From: Dryocola sp051307055
GTDB lineage: Bacteria > Pseudomonadota > Gammaproteobacteria > Enterobacterales > Enterobacteriaceae
Assembly: GCF_051307055.1 (NCBI RefSeq)
Contig: NZ_CP149994.1
Span: 1,178,001 to 1,242,000, forward strand
Reading direction: 5' to 3'
DNA: 64,000 nt
Both the position numbers and the translations under genes were made by a program. The notes beneath the pieces were generated by a model, which was given only the letters and a program-made list of their open reading frames with translations, was not told where the DNA came from and did no database searches. Positions 1 to 9,358 of this stretch are shown piece by piece (within the stretch, counting starts at the first letter, position 1; every line of letters starts with the position of its first letter).

Positions 1-621
1 CTGGTAATCGTGCATCAGGAAGAACCAGAGAATCGGAATAAACGCCGCGAGCAGCAGCACCGCGACGCCAATTAAACGCCAGCTCATGCCGGAAAGGAAC
101 AGTACGAACAGGCCTGAGGCCGCAATCAGAATGGATGTCCCAAGGTCCGGCTGGGCCGCGACCAGCAGCGTTGGCATAAAGATCAGCACCAGCGCGATAC
201 CGGTGTTTTTCAGCGTAGGCGGGCAGACGTCGCGGTTAATAAAGCGAGCAACCATCAGCGGGACGGCGATTTTTGCAATCTCTGACGGCTGGAAGCGCAC
301 GATGCCTAAATCCAGCCAGCGCTGCGCCCCTTTCGAGATGGCCCCGAAGGCGTCAACCGCGACCAGCAAAATAATACAGACGATATACAGATAAGGCGCC
401 CAGCCTTCATAGACGCGGGGCGGGATCTGCGCCATGACGATCATCGCCATCAGCCCCATCAGGATCTGGCCGACTTTACGCTCCATCATGCCCATATCCT
501 GGCCGCTGGCGCTCCAGACGACCAGCGCGCTGAAGACCAGCAGCGCAAGGATAGTGACCAGGAAAAGCGGGTCGATATGGATTTTATCCCAGAACGATTT
601 TTTATTCGGATTATCAGTCAT
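1..621 (-). CDS. mrdB: RodA/MrdB peptidoglycan glycosyltransferase (3' part outside window)
   Basis: This is the first 207 residues of RodA, the SEDS-family polytopic inner-membrane glycosyltransferase that polymerises peptidoglycan during rod elongation with PBP2. The reading frame starts at an ATG (complement of 619-621) and stays open to the window edge. The N-terminus is MTDNPNKKSFWDKI, followed by hydrophobic membrane segments such as FLVTILALLVFSALVVW. It begins two bases after the mrdA stop, as in the E. coli mrdAB operon, so translational coupling is likely. The C-terminal part, including most of the SEDS catalytic region, is not visible. Confidence 0.95.
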   Translation of the reverse strand, partial: MTDNPNKKSFWDKIHIDPLFLVTILALLVFSALVVWSASGQDMGMMERKVGQILMGLMAMIVMAQIPPRVYEGWAPYLYIVCIILLVAVDAFGAISKGAQRWLDLGIVRFQPSEIAKIAVPLMVARFINRDVCPPTLKNTGIALVLIFMPTLLVAAQPDLGTSILIAASGLFVLFLSGMSWRLIGVAVLLLAAFIPILWFFLMHDYQ

Positions 622-623
622 GG

Positions 624-2525
624 TTATTGATCCTCAGAGCCGGGTGCGGCAGGCGCCTCGGCCGGCAAATCCGTGTTGTTATCCCCTAACATCAGGTGGT
701 CGAGGATTTGACGCATAATCGTACCTACCGCGGGACCGACGCCGCCGTTTTCCAGAATGATGGTCACGGTGTATTCCGGATGCTCATACGGGGCAAATGC
801 GGTCATTAATTTGTGGTCGCGTAAACGCTCGGCAATTTTATGCGCGTTGTAAGTTTCGTTGGCCTTCAGGCCAAACACCTGCGCGGTACCGGATTTCGCA
901 GCAACCTTGTAGGGAGCGTTAGCAAAATACTTATGCGCCGTACCGTTCGGGCGGTTGGCGACGCCGTACATGCCGTCTTTGGCTATCTCCCAGAATCCTG
1001 AGTGAATATCGCCGACCGGCGGCTGCACCGGCTGCTTCCAGGGAACCTGTTTGCCGTTTTCAGCGGTGCTCTGCAGCAGATGAGGGACGCGTACGATGCC
1101 GTCGTTAATCAGGATCATCATCGCCTTGCTCATCTGAATCGGCGTGGCTGTCCAGTAGCCCTGGCCGATGCCGACCGGAATGGTGTCGCCCTGATACCAC
1201 GGCTTTTTATAGCGTTTTTGCTTCCATTCGCGCGTTGGCATATTGCCCGAACGCTCTTCGGAAAGATCGATGCCCGTGTAGTGTCCGTAGCCAAACTTGC
1301 CCATCCACTCTGAGATGCGGTCGATGCCCATATCGTAGGCGACCTGGTAGAAGAAGGTATCCGCTGACTCTTCGAGCGATTTGGTGACGTTCAGGCGGCC
1401 GTGCCCCCACTTTTTCCAGTCGCGATAGCGTTTCTCGGAACCCGGAAGCTGCCACCAGCCCGGGTCGAACAGCGAGGTGTTGCGGTTGATCACGCCCGCG
1501 CTTAGCGCCGACACGGCCATGTAAGGTTTAACCGTTGAGGCTGGTGGATAAACGCCCTGAGTCGCTCGGTTGATAAGCGGCGTGTTCGGATCGTTAAGCA
1601 GTCCGGAGTAATCTTTCGTGGAGATACCGTCTACAAACAGGTTGGGGTTATAGCTTGGCATAGAAACCAGCGCCATAATGCCGCCGGTGCGCGGGTCTGT
1701 TACCACCACCGCTGCACGGCTGCCCGCCAGTAAGGTTTCAATGTAATTCTGTAATTTCAGATCGATGGTCAGATAGATATCGTGCCCGGCCTGCGGAGAC
1801 ACCTCTTTAAGCTGACGGATAACGCGACCGCGGTTGTTAACTTCAACCTCTTCATAGCCGGTTTGCCCGTGAAGCACCTCTTCGTAATATCGTTCTATGC
1901 CCAGCTTGCCGATATCATGGGTTGCGGCATAGTTGGCGAGCTTGCCGTCTTTGTCGAGGCGCTCAACGTCTTTATCGTTGATCTTCGAGACGTAGCCAAT
2001 GACGTGGGTCAGCGCGGAACCATACGGATAGTAGCGACGCTTATAGCCCTTCACTTCCACGCCCGGGAAACGGTACTGGTTCACGGCAAAACGGGCGACC
2101 TGCACTTCGGTCAGGTTCGTTTTTACCGGAATGGAGGTGAAGCGGTGCGAACGGGCGCGCTCTTTCTTAAAGTTGACGATATCGTCATCGGTGAGATCGA
2201 CCACCGGGCGCAGCGCGTCAAGCGTGGCCTGCACGTTATCCACTTTTTCAGGCATCATTTCGACCTGATAAATGGTGCGGTTGAGCGCAAGCGGCGTGCC
2301 GTTACGGTCGTAAATAATTCCGCGGCTGGGCGGGATCGGCACCAGCTTGATGCGGTTTTCGTTTGAACGGGTCTGGTAGTCGGTAAAACGGACGATTTGC
2401 AGATTATAAAGGTTGGCGATAAGCACGCCGGTCAACAGCAATATGCCGATAAAAGCGACCAGCGCCCGGCGCACAAAGAGCGCAGACTCAGCCGTATAGT
2501 CGCGAAAAGAATTCTGTAATTTCAT
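624..2525 (-). CDS. mrdA: Penicillin-binding protein 2 (peptidoglycan DD-transpeptidase)
   Basis: PBP2 cross-links peptidoglycan in the elongasome as the partner of RodA. The 633 residues equal the E. coli length. One N-terminal membrane anchor lies at about residues 20-42, then the dimerisation/pedestal domain, then the transpeptidase domain. The active-site triad is readable: STVK with the nucleophilic serine near residue 330, SAD (ESADTFFYQ), and KSGTAQ near residue 545. It is followed at once by mrdB and preceded by rlmH with a 29-bp gap, consistent with one rsfS-rlmH-mrdAB transcript. It is the target of mecillinam in the family. Confidence 0.97.
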   Translation of the reverse strand: MKLQNSFRDYTAESALFVRRALVAFIGILLLTGVLIANLYNLQIVRFTDYQTRSNENRIKLVPIPPSRGIIYDRNGTPLALNRTIYQVEMMPEKVDNVQATLDALRPVVDLTDDDIVNFKKERARSHRFTSIPVKTNLTEVQVARFAVNQYRFPGVEVKGYKRRYYPYGSALTHVIGYVSKINDKDVERLDKDGKLANYAATHDIGKLGIERYYEEVLHGQTGYEEVEVNNRGRVIRQLKEVSPQAGHDIYLTIDLKLQNYIETLLAGSRAAVVVTDPRTGGIMALVSMPSYNPNLFVDGISTKDYSGLLNDPNTPLINRATQGVYPPASTVKPYMAVSALSAGVINRNTSLFDPGWWQLPGSEKRYRDWKKWGHGRLNVTKSLEESADTFFYQVAYDMGIDRISEWMGKFGYGHYTGIDLSEERSGNMPTREWKQKRYKKPWYQGDTIPVGIGQGYWTATPIQMSKAMMILINDGIVRVPHLLQSTAENGKQVPWKQPVQPPVGDIHSGFWEIAKDGMYGVANRPNGTAHKYFANAPYKVAAKSGTAQVFGLKANETYNAHKIAERLRDHKLMTAFAPYEHPEYTVTIILENGGVGPAVGTIMRQILDHLMLGDNNTDLPAEAPAAPGSEDQ

Positions 2526-2554
2526 CCGTAGGTTTGTTTTACCAGGCTCGATGT

Positions 2555-3025
2555 TTACTCACGATGATAAGGATGATTGGTCGTTATGCTCCATGCACGA
2601 TAAAGGCTCTCCGCCACCAGAACCCGCACCAGCGGATGCGGAAGGGTCAGCGTGGAAAGCGACCAGCTCTGTTCCGCGGCGGCTTTACAGGCCGGAGCCA
2701 GCCCTTCCGGGCCACCAATCAACAAGCTGACATCGCGACCGTCCTGCTTCCAGCGTTCAAGCTGGGTGGCAAGATGTGGCGTATCCCAGGGCTGGCCGGG
2801 GATATCCAGGGTGACGATGCGGTTGCCTTTACCGGCTGCCGCCAGCATCATTTCGCCTTCTTTGTCGAGGATGCGCTTGATATCAGCGTTTTTACTGCGT
2901 TTTCCCGCCGGGATCTCAACGAGTTCAAACGGCATATCTTTAGGAAAACGACGCAGGTACTCGGTAAAACCGGTTTGCACCCAGTCAGGCATTTTGGTTC
3001 CGACCGCCACCAGTTGCAGCTTCAC
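2555..3025 (-). CDS. rlmH: 23S rRNA pseudouridine-1915 N3-methyltransferase
   Basis: RlmH is a SPOUT-class homodimeric methyltransferase that uses S-adenosylmethionine to methylate pseudouridine 1915 of 23S rRNA on assembled 70S ribosomes. The trefoil-knot motif LLIGGPEGL and the C-terminal LPHPLVRVLVAESLYRAW are intact. It has 156 residues against 155 in E. coli; the difference is one extra glycine in the AAAGKGNRIVTL turn. It starts three bases after the rsfS stop and probably shares its transcript. Confidence 0.97.
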   Translation of the reverse strand: MKLQLVAVGTKMPDWVQTGFTEYLRRFPKDMPFELVEIPAGKRSKNADIKRILDKEGEMMLAAAGKGNRIVTLDIPGQPWDTPHLATQLERWKQDGRDVSLLIGGPEGLAPACKAAAEQSWSLSTLTLPHPLVRVLVAESLYRAWSITTNHPYHRE

Positions 3026-3028
3026 CCA

Positions 3029-3346
3029 TCAGCTCCAGAGCTTTTCCAGCTCGTAGAGCTGACGGCTTTCTTCCTGCATGACATGGACGATAACTTCGCC
3101 CAGGTCAACCACCACCCAGTCGGTGGCGTTGATGCCTTTTACGCCCAGCGCGTCCAGACCCTCTTTACGCACGGACTCGACGACGTGTTCAGCGATGGAC
3201 ATAACGTGACGATTGGATGTGCCGGTACAGATAACCATGCAATCGGTGATGCTTGATTTGCCCTGAACATCGATCGCGATGATGTCCTGGCCCTTGAGAT
3301 CGTCGATCTTATCGACGATGAAATCCTGGAGTGCTTTACCCTGCAA
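3029..3346 (-). CDS. rsfS: Ribosomal silencing factor RsfS
   Basis: RsfS (formerly YbeB) binds ribosomal protein L14 and blocks 30S-50S joining, lowering translation in stationary phase and starvation. The 105 residues equal the E. coli length, with the family motifs DVQGKSSITDCMVICTGTS and DWVVVDLGEVIVHVM. It appears to be the first gene of the rsfS-rlmH-mrdA-mrdB group; a good -10 element lies about 50 bp upstream. Confidence 0.96.
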   Translation of the reverse strand: MQGKALQDFIVDKIDDLKGQDIIAIDVQGKSSITDCMVICTGTSNRHVMSIAEHVVESVRKEGLDALGVKGINATDWVVVDLGEVIVHVMQEESRQLYELEKLWS

Positions 3347-3397
3347 GTGTTCCCCCTGGGAGAATAAAAGTGTTCGATGTGGCCCGTATCAAAAGCC

Positions 3398-3403
3398 ATT
3401 ATA
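3398..3403 (-). promoter_or_regulatory. -10 element (TATAAT) upstream of rsfS
   Basis: The minus strand reads AAGTATAATGG here, a perfect -10 hexamer 51 bp before the rsfS start. No good -35 is seen at 17-18 bp, so promoter strength is uncertain. The rest of the 243-bp gap to cobC (3347-3589) shows no other clear feature. Confidence 0.45.
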
Positions 3404-3589
3404 CTTGATTGCTGGCTGAGCTTGCCGAAAACTGGCGGCGCGGCGCTCAAAGTGGGCTATCATCCCACCGGATGGCCTGGTTTGCATCGCCATTTTTGTA
3501 AAACTATTTTCGAAAAGTCATGCTTACGGGCAGGAAATTATGGCAGCGGAGCATAACAGCCTGAGGTGCAGTGTCAATGGCTGACAAGG

Positions 3590-4207
3590 TTAACTTGCCA
3601 GCGGCGGGTATTCCGCGCGGCTATTAAGAGTTTTCAGCGTGACAAAGCCGTGATGAATCTCCACCGCGCTCCATGTCCCCTGTTCGATAACGAAGTGCCA
3701 CAGGGAAGCGGGCGGCATATTCAGCAACGTGGCGAGGAACAGGCTCAGCACGCCCTGATGGCTGACAATCAGCATATTTTCGTCATTATGCTGCCGCGCT
3801 TTTATCGACTCGCTGAATTCGCTAACCCGTTGGTTGAACCGCTGAAAACCTTCGCCGTTTGTCGGAATGACATTTTGCCAGTCGCTGCACCAGGCCGCGT
3901 AGCGTTGCGCATCGTCACGCTGCAGATCGCGATGATGACGCATTTCCCAGTCGCCAAAATGCATTTCGTTCAGGCGCGGGTCTACGCAAGGGGTGATATC
4001 GCGCTGCTGCAGAATTAGCCTTGCCGTATGCTGCGCCCGGCCCAGCTCGCTACAGAGCACCCGATCGAAAGCGACGCCGCGCAGCATGTGCCCGACGGCC
4101 AGCGCCTGGTTTATGCCCAGCTCCGTTAGTTCCGTTTCCGAAATACCGCTATACACGCCATCGAGGTTCGCCCGGGTTTCCCCGTGGCGCACTAGCCATA
4201 ATTTCAT
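3590..4207 (-). CDS. cobC: Alpha-ribazole-5'-phosphate phosphatase, histidine phosphatase family
   Basis: This histidine-phosphatase (phosphoglycerate mutase-like) protein removes the phosphate of alpha-ribazole phosphate in assembly of the cobalamin nucleotide loop. The catalytic LVRHGET lies at residues 5-11 and a second conserved His at VSHQGV near residue 150. It has 205 residues against 203 in E. coli CobC/PhpB. It follows nadD by only two bases, so it probably ends the holA-nadD transcript. The family has broad substrate range, so the exact substrate is inferred from synteny and sequence resemblance. Confidence 0.88.
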   Translation of the reverse strand: MKLWLVRHGETRANLDGVYSGISETELTELGINQALAVGHMLRGVAFDRVLCSELGRAQHTARLILQQRDITPCVDPRLNEMHFGDWEMRHHRDLQRDDAQRYAAWCSDWQNVIPTNGEGFQRFNQRVSEFSESIKARQHNDENMLIVSHQGVLSLFLATLLNMPPASLWHFVIEQGTWSAVEIHHGFVTLKTLNSRAEYPPLAS

Positions 4208-4209
4208 CG

Positions 4210-4869
4210 TTATCGCTGATACAGGTTATGTTGCTGAATAAAGGCCAGCACCGGGGCAGGGACGAGATCGTCACACGGCAGGTTTTGCGCCAGCCGCTGG
4301 CGAATGGCGGTGGCGGAGATGTCATACATCGGCGTTTGCGCCAGATAAATCTTTCCGGCAGGCGTGGCGTGCAGATCGTCAACCGAGGTTGTGCTGTGGC
4401 TGTCCAGCCAGCGCTGTTGCCCGGCGGTATCCATCGAAACCGGGTAGCCAGGACGCTGGGTGACCAGCAGATGGCACAGATCGAGCAGGTTTTCCCACCG
4501 ATGCCAGCGCTGCAGGCTCAGCAGTGAATCCTGGCCAATAATAAAGGCCAGAGGCTGCTGCGAGCCTTGTTCGGCGCGTACCTGCTCCAGCGTCTCAACG
4601 GTCCAGGAAGGCGCGGCGCGCGCAAGCTCCCGCGCATCAAGTTTGAAAAGCGAATTGCCCGCAATCGCCAGCTCCACCATTGCCTTGCGCTGTTGGCTAT
4701 TCGCCTCGGGCTGGGGGCGATGCGGCGGAACGTTATTTGGCATGATAGTTACGCGATGGAGCCCTACCTGCGCTGCCAGCGCTGCAACGGGCTTCAGATG
4801 CCCGTAATGGATAGGGTCGAATGTTCCGCCATAGATCGCACACAGCGGAAGGGACGGGCTAGCCATCAA
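4210..4869 (-). CDS. nadD: Nicotinate-nucleotide adenylyltransferase
   Basis: NadD joins nicotinate mononucleotide to ATP to make deamido-NAD in NAD biosynthesis. The nucleotidyltransferase fold is shown by YGGTFDPIHYGHLKP near the N-terminus, the FIIGQDSL core, and the C-terminal ISATAIRQRL signature. It has 219 residues against 213 in E. coli. The start overlaps the end of holA by 11 bp; a second ATG three bases later (4866) is equally possible. Confidence 0.95.
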   Translation of the reverse strand: MMASPSLPLCAIYGGTFDPIHYGHLKPVAALAAQVGLHRVTIMPNNVPPHRPQPEANSQQRKAMVELAIAGNSLFKLDARELARAAPSWTVETLEQVRAEQGSQQPLAFIIGQDSLLSLQRWHRWENLLDLCHLLVTQRPGYPVSMDTAGQQRWLDSHSTTSVDDLHATPAGKIYLAQTPMYDISATAIRQRLAQNLPCDDLVPAPVLAFIQQHNLYQR

Positions 4870-5890
4870 TAAAGATTTCCGGCAGGGTTTTATGGCACAG
4901 CAGCAAAGAAAGCCCTTCCAGCTCGGCCCATACCGACTGCCCGTAATCCTGTTTTAGCGTCAGTTCAATCTGGCTTAACAGGCGCACGGCCTGATAGAGC
5001 TGTTCTGCGCTGAGGCGATTCAGGGCTTCGGTCACCAGCGCGCGGCGATTTTGCCAGACCCGCTGTTGATCAAACAGCGTGCGCAAAGGCGTATGCGCGG
5101 ACTGGCGTTTAAGGGTCACCAGCTGTATTAATTCACGCTGAATGGTGCGCAGCAGGATCGTCGGCTCGCTTGCTTCAAGCCTTAGCTGCTGCAAAATATG
5201 CAGGGCGCGCTTATTTTTTCCGCCAAGAATGGCGTCGATCCAGTGAAAGGGCGTGAAATGCGCCGCATCGCTGACCGCCTGCTCTACGCGCGGCAGCGTT
5301 AATTTTCCATCCGGCCAGATAAGCGAAAGCCGCTCCAGTGCCTGGGAGAGGGCCAGCAGGTTGCCTTCATAGCAGTAACAGAGGAGCTGATTTGCCGCAT
5401 CGTCCAGCGCGAGATTCATCTGTTTTGCGCGCTGTGCGACCCAGCGCGGAAGCTGCGCGTGCTCCGGCGTCTGGCAGGTCACCAGAACGCTACGATCCGC
5501 AAGCCGGGTATACCAGGCGGCGTTCTCTTGCGCTTTGGTGAGCTTATTTCCGCGGACCAGCAGCAGGAGGTCGTTATGCAGCAGGCCGATAAGCGTTTCC
5601 AGCTGGCTGTTGATAGCCGCATTCGGGCCGTTATCGGGGAGCTGGAGCAGAAGCGTCTGGCGGCTGGCGAAAAGGCTTAGCGCCTGACAAATTGAGAACA
5701 GGGCCTGCCAGTCGGTGCTGGCGTCGATCTGTACCCTGTGATGCTCTTCAAAGCCCTGAGCGACGGCCGCCTGGCGCACCGCATCATGGCTTTCCTGCAG
5801 CAATAAAGGGTCGTTACCAAGCAGCAAATACGCCGCGCGCAGCCCTTCATTGAGCTGCGCGCGGAGCTGTTCCGGATACAACCGAATCAT
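4859..5890 (-). CDS. holA: DNA polymerase III subunit delta
   Basis: HolA is the delta subunit of the clamp loader; it opens the beta sliding clamp by binding its hydrophobic pocket. The 343 residues equal the E. coli length. The N-terminal MIRLYPEQLRAQL and the AAA+-like fold with LLLGNDPLLLQES are typical. It overlaps lptE upstream by four bases and nadD downstream by 11, indicating a coupled lptE-holA-nadD-cobC series behind leuS. Confidence 0.95.
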   Translation of the reverse strand: MIRLYPEQLRAQLNEGLRAAYLLLGNDPLLLQESHDAVRQAAVAQGFEEHHRVQIDASTDWQALFSICQALSLFASRQTLLLQLPDNGPNAAINSQLETLIGLLHNDLLLLVRGNKLTKAQENAAWYTRLADRSVLVTCQTPEHAQLPRWVAQRAKQMNLALDDAANQLLCYCYEGNLLALSQALERLSLIWPDGKLTLPRVEQAVSDAAHFTPFHWIDAILGGKNKRALHILQQLRLEASEPTILLRTIQRELIQLVTLKRQSAHTPLRTLFDQQRVWQNRRALVTEALNRLSAEQLYQAVRLLSQIELTLKQDYGQSVWAELEGLSLLLCHKTLPEIFIDG

Positions 5891-6507
5891 TGGCTGCCGG
5901 AAGTAGCCGGAAGCGTAGTGGAAACGCGACCGGAGGACGTTTCGGCGCTTGCCGGCGCGCTGTCAGCCGGGTTTGCCTGCGCTTCATTTGTTTCCGCAAC
6001 GTCCGCCGCGTGGACAGAAAGCAGCTTGCGGATCAGCTGCTGCGCGGCGTTGGTATACATCTCTTTGATAAGCAGATCCTGCTCGGCATCTTTCGCCAGC
6101 GTGGTCAGCGGGTTATCAAAGAAGGATTTATATACTTTGGCGCTGATCGGGTAGATGTCATGGCCCGGGATTAAAACCTGAGCCCTGACGGTCATCACCA
6201 TTTGATATTCCGCGGTACGGCCGTTCTGGAAGATAGACGCCGTGTCTTTACCGACGGTCCCTCCCAGCACGCGAAGCGAAGGAATATCCTGGCGAACGCC
6301 GGTTTTCGTATCCTCAACGATGGTCACGCCGTTCAGCCGTAGCTGAGAGCGGATTTCACGCGTTAACGGCCCGTTAGGATCGCTGGAGTTGAGGATCATG
6401 GTCTTCAACTGCGCGGGGACCTGCGTGCTGCCACGCAGGTGAAAACCACACCCGGCGGTGAGAAGCACCGCCAAAGTAACTAACAAGGTGACAAAGGGAT
6501 GTCGCAC
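5887..6507 (-). CDS. lptE: LPS-assembly lipoprotein LptE
   Basis: LptE is an outer-membrane lipoprotein that plugs the LptD barrel and helps insert lipopolysaccharide into the outer leaflet. The signal peptide ends in a lipobox (LLTAGC) with acylated Cys20, followed by GFHLRGSTQVP, the usual mature start. It has 206 residues against about 193 in E. coli; the excess is a low-complexity Ala/Ser/Thr-rich C-terminal tail, which is variable in the family. It lies 14 bp after leuS. Confidence 0.95.
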   Translation of the reverse strand: MRHPFVTLLVTLAVLLTAGCGFHLRGSTQVPAQLKTMILNSSDPNGPLTREIRSQLRLNGVTIVEDTKTGVRQDIPSLRVLGGTVGKDTASIFQNGRTAEYQMVMTVRAQVLIPGHDIYPISAKVYKSFFDNPLTTLAKDAEQDLLIKEMYTNAAQQLIRKLLSVHAADVAETNEAQANPADSAPASAETSSGRVSTTLPATSGSQ

Positions 6508-6521
6508 GGTTCCTCCTGCGC

Positions 6522-9104
6522 TTAGCCCACAACCAGGTTCAGCAGCTTACCCGGTACGTAAATCACTTTACGCACGGTTACGCCCTCAAGGTACTTCGCT
6601 ACCAGGTGTTCCTGGCCCGCACGTTCACGGACCTGCGCCTCCGTAGCATCAGCCGGGACGGTGATTTTGCCGCGTACTTTGCCGTTAACCTGCACGACAA
6701 CCAGCAAAGAGTCTTCCACCATCGCTTTTTCATCAGCCTGCGGCCACGGCGCGTTATCAATATCGCCTTCGCCGCCCAGAGACTGCCACATATCAAAGCA
6801 GACGTGCGGCGTGAACGGATAAAGCATGCGCACAACGGCCAGCAGCGCTTCGTTCAGCAACGCGCGATCCTGGTCGCCATCCTGCGGCGCCTTCGCCAGC
6901 TTGTTCATCAGCTCCATAATCGCGGCAATCGCGGTGTTGAAGGTCTGACGACGACCAATATCATCGGTCACTTTCGCGATAGTTTTATGAACGTCGCGGC
7001 GCAGGGCTTTTTGATCGTCGTTTAATGCTGCTACATCCAGCGCCGGGGCGGCGCCACGGCTGGTGTGCTCGTAAGCCAGTCGCCAGACACGCTTCAGGAA
7101 GCGGTTAGCTCCTTCAACGCCGGATTCCTGCCACTCAAGCGTCATATCCGCTGGTGAGGCGAACATCATAAACAGGCGAACGGTATCCGCGCCGTAGCGT
7201 TCAACCATGACCTGCGGGTCGATGCCGTTGTTTTTCGACTTCGACATTTTGCTCATGCCAGCATAGACCAGTTCGTGGCCCTGTGCGTCGCGGGCTTTGA
7301 TAATGCGGCCTTTCTCGTCGCGCTCAACGATAGCATCAGCCGGGGAGACCCAGTTACGCTCGCCGTTTACGCCGTTGTAGTAGAAGGCGTCTGCCAGCAC
7401 CATCCCCTGACACAGCAGCTGTTTCGCCGGCTCGTCTGAGGTGACCATGCCCGCATCGCGCATCAGCTTGTGGAAGAAGCGGAAGTAGAGCAGGTGCATG
7501 ATGGCGTGCTCAATGCCGCCAATGTAGATATCAACCGGCAGCCAGTAGTTAGCCGCTTTGGCATCAAGCATGCCTTTGTCGTACTGCGGGCAGGTGTAAC
7601 GCGCGTAGTACCAGGAAGACTCCATAAAGGTGTCGAAGGTGTCGGTTTCGCGCAGCGCAGGCTTGCCGTCAACGGTAGTTTTCGCCCACTCGGGATCGGC
7701 TTTGATTGGGCTGGTGATACCGTCCATCACGACATCTTCCGGCAGAATAACCGGCAGCTGATCTTCCGGCGTTGGCATTACGGTGCCGTCTTCCAGCGTG
7801 ACCATCGGAATAGGCGCGCCCCAGTAACGCTGACGGGAAACGCCCCAGTCGCGCAGACGATAATTAATTTTACGCTCGCCCACGCCTTTTGCTGCCAGTT
7901 TATCCGCAATCGCATTAAACGCGTGCTGGAAGTCCAGGCCGTCAAATTCGCCTGAGTTAAACAGCGTGCCTTTCTCGGTCATCGCCTGCTCAGACAGATC
8001 GGGCTCGCTGCCGTCCGCATTCAGGATCACCGGTTTGATCTGCAGATCATATTTGGTCGCGAATTCCCAGTCGCGCTGGTCGTGGCCCGGAACGGCCATC
8101 ACCGCGCCGGTGCCGTATTCCATCAGCACGAAGTTGGCTACCCAAACGGGCACCGCTTCGCCGGTCAGCGGATGAATAGCGTTGACGCCCGTCGCGACGC
8201 CTTTTTTCTCCATGGTTGCCATTTCGGCTTCAGCGACTTTGGTGTTACGGCACTCTTCGATGAATTCAGCCAGCGCTGGATTGTTCGCCGCCGCCTGCTG
8301 AGCCAGCGGGTGACCCGCTGCCACCGCCAGATAGGTCACACCCATAAAGGTGTCCGGGCGGGTGGTGTAAACCTTCAGCTTTTCCGCGCTGTTTTCCACG
8401 TCGAAGGTGATTTCCACCCCTTCGGAGCGGCCAATCCAGTTGCGCTGCATGGTTTTGACCTGATCGGGCCAATGGTCCAGCGTATCGAGATCGTTAAGCA
8501 GCTCGTCCGCGTAAGCGGTGATTTTAATAAACCACTGCGGGATCTCTTTGCGCTCGACTTTGGTGTCGCAGCGCCAGCAGCAGCCGTCGATAACCTGTTC
8601 GTTCGCCAGCACGGTCTGATCGTTCGGGCACCAGTTAACGGCGGAGGTTTTCTTGTAAACCAGCCCCTTATTATACAGCTGGGTGAAGAACTGCTGTTCC
8701 CAACGGTAGTATTCCGGGGTACAGGTTGCCAGCTCACGGCTCCAGTCGTAGCCGAAGCCCAGCGTTTTAAGCTGGTTCTTCATGTAGTTGATGTTGTCAT
8801 ACGTCCAGGGCGCTGGGGCGGTATTGTTTTTTACCGCGGCGCCTTCCGCAGGCAGACCGAACGCATCCCAGCCGATTGGCTGCAGAACGTTTTTACCCAG
8901 CATGCGCTGATAGCGTGCGATAACATCGCCAATGGTGTAGTTGCGGACGTGGCCCATATGTAGTCGGCCAGAAGGATAGGGGAGCATTGACAGGCAGTAG
9001 TACTTCTCTTTGCCTTCGTCTTCGGTGACTTCAAAGGTACGCTTCTCTTGCCAGTGAAGCTGTACGTTGGATTCTATCTCTTCCGGGCGGTATTGCTCTT
9101 GCAT
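6522..9104 (-). CDS. leuS: Leucyl-tRNA synthetase
   Basis: LeuS charges tRNA-Leu and edits misactivated amino acids in a CP1 domain. The 860 residues equal the E. coli length. The class I signatures are present: the HIGH-type motif GRLHMGHVRNY near residue 46 and KMSKSKNNG near residue 620. The zinc-binding CCWRC segment and a C-terminal tail ending PGKLLNLVVG are intact. It heads the leuS-lptE-holA-nadD-cobC series. The 254-bp gap to divergent ybeL should hold both promoters; I could not place them with confidence. Confidence 0.98.
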   Translation of the reverse strand: MQEQYRPEEIESNVQLHWQEKRTFEVTEDEGKEKYYCLSMLPYPSGRLHMGHVRNYTIGDVIARYQRMLGKNVLQPIGWDAFGLPAEGAAVKNNTAPAPWTYDNINYMKNQLKTLGFGYDWSRELATCTPEYYRWEQQFFTQLYNKGLVYKKTSAVNWCPNDQTVLANEQVIDGCCWRCDTKVERKEIPQWFIKITAYADELLNDLDTLDHWPDQVKTMQRNWIGRSEGVEITFDVENSAEKLKVYTTRPDTFMGVTYLAVAAGHPLAQQAAANNPALAEFIEECRNTKVAEAEMATMEKKGVATGVNAIHPLTGEAVPVWVANFVLMEYGTGAVMAVPGHDQRDWEFATKYDLQIKPVILNADGSEPDLSEQAMTEKGTLFNSGEFDGLDFQHAFNAIADKLAAKGVGERKINYRLRDWGVSRQRYWGAPIPMVTLEDGTVMPTPEDQLPVILPEDVVMDGITSPIKADPEWAKTTVDGKPALRETDTFDTFMESSWYYARYTCPQYDKGMLDAKAANYWLPVDIYIGGIEHAIMHLLYFRFFHKLMRDAGMVTSDEPAKQLLCQGMVLADAFYYNGVNGERNWVSPADAIVERDEKGRIIKARDAQGHELVYAGMSKMSKSKNNGIDPQVMVERYGADTVRLFMMFASPADMTLEWQESGVEGANRFLKRVWRLAYEHTSRGAAPALDVAALNDDQKALRRDVHKTIAKVTDDIGRRQTFNTAIAAIMELMNKLAKAPQDGDQDRALLNEALLAVVRMLYPFTPHVCFDMWQSLGGEGDIDNAPWPQADEKAMVEDSLLVVVQVNGKVRGKITVPADATEAQVRERAGQEHLVAKYLEGVTVRKVIYVPGKLLNLVVG

Positions 9105-9358
9105 GGCGGCCAGTGGTCCTGTAATGAAAGACAGCTACAAGTTGTAGCCTGTAACGTATTAGGTTTCAGATCCGCATAGCATAGCTGATAAGGCAGCGGC
9201 AAAACAGCCTTTCGACACCCGTTGCGCCCTTTTCTCGTTTGCGCTTTTTTTACGCTGCCTGTGGACAATCTGACAAAGGGATGGCCGATTAAGGTCTACT
9301 ATTAGAGCAGGTTACATAACCATGCACGCCGGAATATCTTCAAGGAGGCAGACAGACG

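Noticed and set aside
2534..3256. A 240-codon plus-strand frame opposite rlmH and rsfS
   Set aside because: It is antisense to two conserved genes with family motifs and shows no protein-like features.
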